Translations under genes and position numbers: made by a program
The notes under the pieces: model-generated
What the model was told of the DNA's origin: nothing
Seen by the model: only the letters and a program-made list of their open reading frames with translations
Database searches by the model: none
DNA from: Cylindrodendrum hubeiense
Lineage: Eukaryota; Ascomycota; Sordariomycetes; Hypocreales; Nectriaceae
DNA: 56,457 nucleotides
Direction: 5' to 3'
Assembly (NCBI GenBank): GCA_014621425.1
Contig: JAANBB010000262.1
Location: 1-56,457, forward strand
In this document: piece after piece, positions 10,038-17,947 of the stretch
Layout: every line of letters starts with the position of its first letter
Position numbering within the stretch: position 1 is the first letter of the stretch

Positions 10038-12371
10038 GTGCACCTTATTCTCCGACTTCCGCTTCATTGGCTTTCCAAATTTCGCCTCCCGTCCCTTTGG
10101 TGGGGCGCCCATCGGTTTAGGAGTGCTCTTGCTGCTTGGTGTTTCACTCTGTCTCGAGGGTTTAGGCGTATCCCGGTTGAATGTAAGTCTGCTCGATGTC
10201 GGTGTCGGCGTCGGTGAAGCTGTGGGCCGGTTGAATTCAAAATCTTCCATGGGCACTCTTGGCCGTTCTACGGTCGAGATCTCCTCCTTGATTGTGATTT
10301 TGACCTTTGGCATAAGATGATCCACGATTTGTTTAAGTTCCGAGGGGTAAAACTTCCGTGCGGTAGTACGAGCCTGATCTGACTCGTCAACTCGTGCTTC
10401 CAACTTCTTGAAAGTTGCCGTTGTCTCTTTCTGTTGGATACAAAGGTCCTTTATCTTGTCAGCTGCCTTGGAAAGGACTTCACTGAACTCATCCTCATTC
10501 TGGCTGATCTTGCCACTGAGTTTCTCGAAGGCAGCTTTGAGCGCGGCCTTGAAAGTCTGTGGTTCGTCCTTGGCACTCTCACTACCAAGTCTATTTTCGA
10601 CCTCGGTAATGCGAGACTGTAACCTCTTAACTTCTCTTTCAACTGTGGCAGCAATAGAGGCGGCGTTTGAAGCAATAGAATCGGCGTTGTTTTTAGATCC
10701 GAACCCAGATCCTGCACCTACTCCAAGCTGTGTAAACTCGCCGGGAAGACAGATCAGACTTAAATGTGGCAGTCTGAGAGTTGAAATTGATGCGGAGATG
10801 CTTGGGTTTACTGTGCCATAAGCGGTAGTGAATCGAGTGGCCAAGACTTCGTGATGGGGTGGGACTTTATTAGTCCAGTGGTTCGATGTTCTTCGGTTCT
10901 CGATATAACCACCTGATAGAAAAGCACGTTTGGCTCCCTGGAGGCTGACCTTGACTCTGCGGACGACACTAGCCTCTGAAGAGTTGGGGATCACACTACC
11001 ATCGGGCAGGCCCTGTCTTTCCGCTAATTCTTTGTAGTGTCCGTAGAGCGTTCCTCTAGCATGATTGTAAAGCACGCTCAGTGGGTTGTTACTGTCCGGC
11101 TCTTGGTCAATAGTAAACTGTAAGCCATATACCTGGAACTCTCCTCGCATTCGGTAGATAGCTCCATGGTATGACTTTTCCTTGAGGAGTTCATTATCGC
11201 ATACCTCATCTTCGGATTCGTCTTCCTCCTCCTCGTCACTGACTCTGTCTTTGTAGATGGACTTCAACTCCCGCTCAGCCTTGCGCTTTGCCTTTCCACC
11301 GATAGACTTTTCCGGGTTACTGAAGTTGGTATTGATGAGATTGCCCGGGAGTTGGATGGCTTTGCCCTTTGCGGTGGTCGTTTCAGCATCCATTTGTTCA
11401 TCTAGATCCTCATCAAGAGTGTCTCCATCCACTGCCCGGAGGAATTCTTCATCGGTGCCATGCCCAGCTCCATCTGCAACTCCTCCAGTGATATTATCGT
11501 CACTCCCAGGGACAAGGTTAGTGGGATCCTCGATCAGGGCTGAAGTTTCGGCGTCGTCAGTCATGTCTTCTTCTGAGTCACTGTCGTGTACTTCGGATTC
11601 GTATTCGTTGTCCGTGGTTCCGCTTCCTGCTCGATAGATAAAGCTCGATAATTTCCAGTATTGGTCACAAAAGACCTTCTCGGCGCTGGTCTTCTCGTCC
11701 GCGTTACTGATTAAATCATGTACATGCGAAATTGCCTGGCATAGGTAACGTCTTGAGTGAGCTGAGGCACACTGTCGGATCAATTCCTTGGGGTTGTCAA
11801 GATTGGCCCAGACCTCGCTCTCCCAGGCGTCCCTTTTAGCTTCGTCTTTGTCAAGTTTCTTCTTCCAGGTGAGGCGTCTCAGCCCTTTCGGTCGTTTCCC
11901 TCTCCAGTGATCGTGCTCGATTAAGTGAAGGGGCGGGGGAGCCAGGTTTGTGTCGGGCCCGGCGTCGGGACTGTAGTTGCTAGCTATCAGGTCAAAGGTA
12001 TCGTAGCCGGCTTGTGTTTGGCAGTAGAATAATCTTTCTTGTGGTGTGAGTTGTCGGGTGATAGCTTCAGAACCGAGTTCTTCAGCAACCTCGAGAAAGG
12101 CTTGGGTAGCGGTCCTTCTATCGTTCGGTTTGGCCGCTTCGGTTATCGGTTCACGTAATGCGTACAAAGGGTTTGGGAGAAGCCGGTAAGTTCGGTCCTT
12201 CCACCAGTCGCGCTCACGTCTCTCTTTGTCGTTTTCGGACAACCACTGTTCGACTGAGATATGGTCCGGTCGAAAGCCCTTCCAGCGGTGCCAACTCCGA
12301 GGTGTATTCGGAATATCGGTAGTTGCCAGCCTGTCAATGAAGTCGTCGCGGTCAGTCCTAACGGCGCAGCG
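10035..12371 (-). CDS. Gene B: acidic, coiled-coil hypothetical protein of the accessory block; no clear start codon
   Basis: A frame of 778 codons is open between a TGA at 12374-12372 and the stop at 10037-10035. I do not recognise the protein. It starts with a Trp/Arg-rich part (RSWHRWKGFRPDHISVEQW, ERDWWKDRTYRLL). Acidic low-complexity stretches follow (DSDSEEDMTDDAE; DEEEEDESEDE), then a hydrophobic segment (STLRLPHLSLICLPGEF), a long coiled coil (SNAASIAATVEREVKRLQSR and onwards) and a basic Ser/Thr/Pro tail. No ATG lies in frame near the beginning. Protein-like sequence continues upstream of the TGA to about 12450, so either a 5' exon is spliced on or the 5' end has decayed. The upstream DNA shares the promoter cassette of A'. 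A structural (Gag- or capsid-like) role is possible but nothing shows it. Confidence 0.7.
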   Translation of the reverse strand, partial: RCAVRTDRDDFIDRLATTDIPNTPRSWHRWKGFRPDHISVEQWLSENDKERRERDWWKDRTYRLLPNPLYALREPITEAAKPNDRRTATQAFLEVAEELGSEAITRQLTPQERLFYCQTQAGYDTFDLIASNYSPDAGPDTNLAPPPLHLIEHDHWRGKRPKGLRRLTWKKKLDKDEAKRDAWESEVWANLDNPKELIRQCASAHSRRYLCQAISHVHDLISNADEKTSAEKVFCDQYWKLSSFIYRAGSGTTDNEYESEVHDSDSEEDMTDDAETSALIEDPTNLVPGSDDNITGGVADGAGHGTDEEFLRAVDGDTLDEDLDEQMDAETTTAKGKAIQLPGNLINTNFSNPEKSIGGKAKRKAERELKSIYKDRVSDEEEEDESEDEVCDNELLKEKSYHGAIYRMRGEFQVYGLQFTIDQEPDSNNPLSVLYNHARGTLYGHYKELAERQGLPDGSVIPNSSEASVVRRVKVSLQGAKRAFLSGGYIENRRTSNHWTNKVPPHHEVLATRFTTAYGTVNPSISASISTLRLPHLSLICLPGEFTQLGVGAGSGFGSKNNADSIASNAASIAATVEREVKRLQSRITEVENRLGSESAKDEPQTFKAALKAAFEKLSGKISQNEDEFSEVLSKAADKIKDLCIQQKETTATFKKLEARVDESDQARTTARKFYPSELKQIVDHLMPKVKITIKEEISTVERPRVPMEDFEFNRPTASPTPTPTSSRLTFNRDTPKPSRQSETPSSKSTPKPMGAPPKGREAKFGKPMKRKSENKVH

Positions 12372-12504
12372 TCAGTACTGGCGGCGCAGTGGCAAAACCG
12401 GAGGATGTGTTACTTTGGTGTAGAATGATTCTGACGGCGCAGTGTTGGTAATGATGGCGCGATGTTGAAACCTGAGAAGTGAAGTTTTTCAAGAAAAAAA
12501 GCCG

Positions 12505-12800
12505 GGGGAAAAAAGATTTCGTTGATGAAGAAGTTCAGTTGGCCGGGCGGTCTCGGTGGGTGAGAGAGATGTGTTTATAGGTGAGCGCCATTGGAGACTC
12601 GAGAGTGACTGCGGTTGGCAATGAATCACTGCGAGGGCAACTTAAACAAACAGAAACCTGGCACGCCGCGGCGGTGAGGTACGCATTTGACAAACGCGAC
12701 ACCGGTCCTGCGCGCGGGACTAAACAATACAACACCTTGGATCGGCTCTTAAAGATGAGCGACCGAAGATTACAATTTTCCCCTTAACAAGACAAACGTT
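12505..12800 (-). promoter_or_regulatory. Promoter cassette, copy 2 (upstream of gene B)
   Basis: It matches copy 1 at 8755-9185, with a minus-strand TATA-like GGCGCTCACCTATAAA at 12590-12574, gacaaacgcg(a/t)cac and aacaccttggatcggctctt. Differences between the copies are mostly single-base, many of them transitions. Just inside the cassette, on the gene side, a run of T and C precedes cttcacttctcag, which would make a good 3' splice site. An intron in the 5' part of gene B is therefore possible. Confidence 0.8.
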
Positions 12801-13282
12801 GTAAGTAGGGTAGTGTATATATAAATAAAGAATATTATTATTCGCACAACCTTTGATCGCATGACCCATTTTCGCCCCCAATTTCGCATCTTCCCTTCGT
12901 CACACCAAAATAGAGTATAGGTCAGGAGACACAATTAACTTGAAGTGAATTCAATCAACATCAACACATTCCAACAGCACGCAAGTCTGGCAACGGGAAA
13001 CTCGTTCAAAAAAACGCATCTCCAATAGCTCCATGTGAAAAATAGCATTTCTGTCGCTCCAGCTGTTATTCCGGCTGTGACAACCGCCCTGGCTGCGTGG
13101 CCGGGATGACATACTCCACGGCTGAAGTCGGTGCCGCCGACGCTCTACCCCCTCCCTCGTCCTCCTCATGTTTCTCTGCCCCTAGTATTTCTATGACCTC
13201 GGGGTTTTGGCATCGACATTCGTTGGTTTGGTCTCGGGCTGCCCTGTGTCTTGAGCTCGGGTTGTGATAGTGTACGCCGTAC

Positions 13283-13505
13283 GCTTGGGTTGAGTCGCAA
13301 CAGCTTTGATAGTAAAAATGTCGAGTTTGTCGCCAGTTGTTCTTAGAAAGGAAGGTCCTGTACTTTTCCAGCGCAGCCTCCTCGCTGTCTTCCTTCTCCT
13401 TTTTCAGTGGTTTCGTAAACTTTTCGGCTTGGGTTTAGTCGCAGCAGCTCAGAGTAAAATTGTCCAGTTCGTTGCCGGTTGTTCTTAGAGGGAAAAGGTC
13501 CAGGC
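13283..13505. repeat. Direct duplication of ~75 bp inside the decayed B copy
   Basis: The segments 13283-13360 and 13428-13505 share gcttgggtt(g/t)agtcgca(a/g)cagct, then t(c/t)g(a/c)(g/c)agtt(t/c)gt(c/t)gcc(a/g)gttgttcttag, then a ggtcc word. The offset is about 145 bp. Differences between the two are largely transitions. Confidence 0.75.
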
Positions 13506-13945
13506 CTGTGTTTGTGTCTTCCACTGCGGAGGCCTTTCTTGACTTCTTTGGAGGTAGGGTCGACACCTCTCTGGCTCTATTTATTTTCTGTGCCGGTTTA
13601 TCGCCAAATCTCCTCATTCCAGCACCTTCCTGGTTTTATTCCAGTTTTCCAACATGGATATCAACATCCTTCAGCTTTGTTTCGACTGTTGCCGCGATCG
13701 ATGCGGTCATTGATGCTGCGTTGCTGAGATGGCGTCAGTATACATCCTACATACAGCGGATGGCGTCTGCGTAGGTATGATCCTTCGCAGGCTTCTAGTC
13801 TATAGTCGACGGGGAAGACGATCCCCTCTACTAAAAGAATCACCAGCCGGCTCCGAGCTTGACGACCCTTCGCGGGACAGACGGGTCCCTGGCAGTCGTA
13901 GTCATCACCATTACCGAAAATGGCACTGCTGTCATAAGTCACCAT
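13283..13945 (-). pseudogene. Decayed second copy of the gene B coiled-coil region
   Basis: On the minus strand, around 13745-13655, the frame reads NAASMTASIAATVETKLKDV. This parallels SNAASIAATVEREVKRLQSR of gene B, and it then runs into a stop. Before it, a LGAGW segment recalls LGVGAGSGF in gene B, in a frame broken by several stops. After it, short Lys/Arg-rich frames continue to about 13280. The same strand and order as gene B, at 60-70% similarity by eye, point to an old tandem copy rather than a functional gene. An internal duplication is listed separately. Confidence 0.6.
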
Positions 13946-14497
13946 CAGCTTAATAAATGAATTATGCTTCGACTTGGCATCTTCTGATTCTAACTGAGTT
14001 AGCTATCCTGTAGGTGGCATTCTGACCTGACGCTCTAGGATGAAGTGACCTCTTATCATTATATTCAAAGTCAATTCGCATGGCTGCAAACGTTGACTTC
14101 CGGCCTACTACTTCTCAATGGTAATGCAGCCGACTTAGTGCGAAAAGTTGAATGCCTGACCACTGGTAAAAGAAATCTCGATGCCTGAACAGGCAACTCG
14201 GGGACGATTGGCTACTACTCCAGTAGCCACTACATATTTGGTAGCAAACAAGGAGAACAGATGAAACATCAGCGTGGATGAGCCGATAACACGCTAGGCA
14301 GAACCATAAACTCCAATTTATAAACAGCAACTCAGGTTTCATCACAACGACAAAGACATGACATCAACCACGAAAGACATGTCAGTAGAAGCACGATACC
14401 TCTGCTTCAATCATTACATTCACTTGGACTGTCGCAACAACTGATTGAGATCCTTACATGCCCCGATTTATCACCACTGCCGACTGCGACTACTACT

Positions 14498-14600
14498 GAC
14501 TGCGAGCCGTTACACTTTGACCCAACATCAACACCACAACTGCGAGCCAGTACACTCTGATCCAACATCGACACCACGACTGCGAGTCACTATAGGAAAC
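14498..14600. repeat. 40-bp direct repeats just upstream of gene A
   Basis: Units start at 14498, 14538 and 14578: (g/a)actgcgag(c/t)c, then tacact(t/c)tga(c/t)ccaacatc, then (a/g)acaccac. The third is partial and reaches to within 40 bases of the gene A start codon. The ACTGCGAG word also occurs in the promoter cassettes of A' and B (atcactgcgagg), so this could be a promoter element shared by the family. Confidence 0.85.
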
Positions 14601-14636
14601 GCGATATCACATCCTCATCTACCAGAGGACGTCGAG

Positions 14637-15956
14637 ATGTCATCTCACCCAGGTCCTTTGCCGCGACCACCTGGCGAACTGGGCATGGAGCACTTGGACC
14701 TCTCCCAGGCGTCAGATCCAGAATTTGCAAGGGCACAAGGCCTGATCAACGCATTCGACTCCATCAAGGCCAAAATTCCGGAGATCCAGCGGGAACAACT
14801 CGCAGCTTACATCTGCGATGGGAGTTGGAAACGCTTGGCGGCTGCCCCCAGCTCGCTTGAGGCGTATAAGAAGCTCCGGGGGAATGCTGGTCGACGCAAG
14901 GTCCTATGGTTCCCCTATTGGTTTGAAGTCGCGAGCTACTTCACGCCAAATCATCCGACACTTCAACCAATTCGTGAGGAGCTGTCCGAGATCTGGGGGG
15001 TCGACTTGCCCAAGGACCGGGTCCACTACCCATGGGGGGTCGACGCAAAACGGGCGAGATCTGCTTGGGATGGCAAGAAATACAAGCCAAAGTTCCTCAA
15101 ACCAGACGTTAGCCAGTCGACATCAAGTCGGAGTTTCACACCGATCAACAAGCCAGAGACGCCAACTCCACAACGGAGCGCCAAGAAGAAGGTCAAATTC
15201 AACTTAACAACAGCCAGTAGTCCGACACCAGATAAACCGCCCGCGTCAGCCGACACACCTGTACTCCCACAGATCTCATCAACCGACCACACTGAACACC
15301 AAGGACACGCCTCGACGGAGAAGGCCGCGGGGTCGCCGACACTAACAGAGGCAAAATTGACGAAGCAGGACTGGCAGTTTGGCTTTGCTTCGCTTCGCGA
15401 CCGCGTCGACAAAATAAAGAACCTACATTCTACCCCAACTGAGAAGACCGAGTTGAGTGACCTTCCACCATCGCCTTTTATTACAGGACACCGCGGGAGA
15501 GGAGAATGGTCACAGATGTCGCCGTCGGTGACAACGGAGGACGGGATTATCCCAGCTCGCAAGCGCCCGCGTCCCCACGAGACAGGATCCTTACATATGG
15601 AAGACATCGAACGACGTCTAGTGACCATATAGAAGCGACATATGACGGCAGAACATGTGGAGGGCAAGATCAGCGAAATTGGAGCGAAAGTCGACGCCAC
15701 AGTATCGAGATTGATACAAGTCGAAGAAGACGTCGATAATGGGCCAGGAAGCTTTTGCGAACTTGAGACACGACTTACGCAGGTCGAAGCGATGACCAAG
15801 TCGGCAGACGACAAAGCGACTGCAGCGTTGGCGTTAGCAAAGTCGGCAAACGAGAAAGCGACCGCAGCTGTTAATGTCGCAAACACTGCAGATGACAAGG
15901 CGACCAAAGCTCTCGATTTGGCAAAGTCAATAATAGACGCGCTGGAGGGGCGGTAG
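14637..15956 (+). pseudogene. Gene A: family A protein with one in-frame stop (439 codons)
   Basis: ATG 14637 (cgagATGtca) opens a frame that runs to a TAG at 15630-15632 and continues in the same frame to a TAG at 15954-15956. The N-terminal ~150 residues form the domain shared with A' (DGSWKRLAAAPSSLEAYKKL, VLWFPYWFEVASYFTPNH). A Pro/Ser/Thr-rich linker follows, and after the internal stop a coiled coil with three 14-residue repeats (KSADDKATAALALA, KSANEKATAAVNVA, NTADDKATKALDLA). The part after the stop is clearly protein-like, so the stop is either a CAG-to-TAG mutation, a readthrough site, or sits in an unseen intron. As it stands a 331-residue protein could be made. I do not know its function. 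Confidence 0.7.
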
Positions 15957-16090
15957 AAGACGGGAGGTCACCAAAGACAGTCAACCTTTTGGAAGGGGCA
16001 AATGGGATACGGAGAAAGGAGGTCATGACCTGACGGGGTCACAGGGTCGCGACGGTGACGTGAGGAGTCACACCAGGTACACACAATCAT

Positions 16091-16181
16091 ATTAGCTCTT
16101 GACATTAGCTCTCGACATTGGCTCCCGACATTGGCTCTCGACATTGGCTCTCAACATTAGCTCTAAAAATTAGCTCTCAAC
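16091..16181. repeat. 13-bp minisatellite, seven units, downstream of gene A
   Basis: Seven consecutive 13-mers of the form att(a/g)gctct(c/t)(g/a)ac run from 16091 to 16181 without a break. It lies 135 bases after the second gene A stop. Together with the 22-bp array at the 3' end of gene B it makes a pattern of 3' minisatellites in this gene family. Confidence 0.93.
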
Positions 16182-17947
16182 ACATTGCTTAGGTAGTCAG
16201 GGCCGTGAAAGCTATTGCAAAATGGAATTAATTGGTCAGACGCACACTGTAGATGCCTATCAACAACATAATGGTCCACCCGACCTCGATACCGCACCGT
16301 CAGGACTGACCATGACACTTCCTCGACTGTTATGATCTCTTTGACCTAATAGCCAGAAACTACACCTCCCAGCAGCACTCCCGACTGAAAGGAGGAGGAA
16401 GCCGGCTGCCAAGCCTACTAAGGGAATCGACGGACTTGAGAATATATTCGATTAAGATCTTGGCCGATTAAAGCACAAATGGGGAGGGAGACTCGGATAC
16501 CCACAGGTCGGATCCAATGCTCGGAAGGGGATATCGTGTACGGAGTATTAAAGATGAGGATTGCTACTCACGCACTAAACCACACGACTCCATTTTCCTC
16601 GGCGCCAGCCACCGCAGCCGCTATTGCACACACAGTAGGTCAATCCCTCATAGCTTCCTACCTCTTTTCCTGTTATTTTAAACGCGCCGTTGTTGTCATC
16701 GCCATTTCCGACCCAGTTGGGGCTCTCGATAGCGGACGATGAAGAGGGGGCAGAGTGTTGACAGTCAGTCAGTCAGCCAGTCAGTCAGGAATATGTTGGA
16801 TCATGGGGGGCGCAGGCAGTCTTGGCGGAGTTCGAAACCTGGTCTCAAGACGAGTATCCGTTCCCCGACGACACATTCCGGGGAATGACTGTGAGCGAGG
16901 TACCGTGCTCGTACTACTTGGCACATAAACACCATCTTCTCAACCCAGGACTCTAGAACATAATATCAGCCCTCACAACTATAGGGTAGGTATCTTAACT
17001 AGAACTACACAATTAACCATTGCGTACCCGAGATTTCTATTGTAATTTCTATTGAGTATTGCTGTTTTTACACATGCAGGTTGCTATTAGTACACAGATA
17101 CCTAAATCCTAGCTACGTCATGTGCATATCGTTGACCTTCGCAGTTCGGTAGGTCCCACGATCGTCAAGCAGTGCGACAGTGAAGAGGCGAGCTACATCA
17201 GAATGACAACTAGCGTAGAAAATAAAGAAGGAAGGAAATAGCAATCAAAGGCTAGAATAGACGTAATAAATAGAGGCCGGATTAACCGGTTTCTGTTTAC
17301 ACCCTGCGGAGGGAATCTAAGACATGAGTACTCTAATTATTGAAGACCAAGGAGCGCTGGCGTTGACCGATGGGAGAAATCACTGTAACCACGGTATTCA
17401 CATAGGGTAGCAAAGACAGGTTAAGATAAAGACACCATTGATTCCAAGAGGGCAAATTGTTTCTAACTAACAGGTTCATTTTTCATTTCCGTTCCTATCC
17501 TTGACACTACCCTACGTAAAAATTGTGAAGAAAGCTAAATTGGTATCCCGGTCGTCACATCCCGTAAGAGAACATGTTTGAGTGTGGTGGTATAACATCA
17601 GAGCAAAAACCGTCGTAACCAAAAGATGAATAACAACCCAGTTCCTCCTATAAAATCAAATAAATCCCATATGAACAGCTGCTCATCTCGAGTCCCATCA
17701 TCATGTCGCTATGCGTGCATCCCGCGAGAGAGCCGTAGTTTGAGTATCTCAATGTCTGTCGTTCAAGTTCTGAAAAAGTGCAAACACCGAAACCCAAAAA
17801 GAGAAACATGCAGACATAAAGAAAAAAGAAAGTCGTTAGAAGTGAGGTTGTTGGCGGTCCCATGATAGGACCGTCCAATAAAGAATGTGAGTACACAAGT
17901 GATACTCGAAACTGAAAGAGTGCGAGAGGAATTGAATAGTGGAGTGT
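16182..17947. other. Intergenic between gene A and the SAM-PH gene
   Basis: I see no gene. A short (cagt)n tract lies at 16757-16790. The stretch 17000-17900 is AT-rich and probably contains the 3' UTR of the SAM-PH gene, which ends at 17948 on the minus strand. No tRNA A/B box pair was found. Confidence 0.5.

Noticed and set aside
8755..12800. A classical LTR retrotransposon with gene B as the internal region
   Set aside because: No reverse transcriptase, integrase, primer-binding site or polypurine tract was seen, and each repeat leads directly into a reading frame. It is kept only as an alternative explanation.
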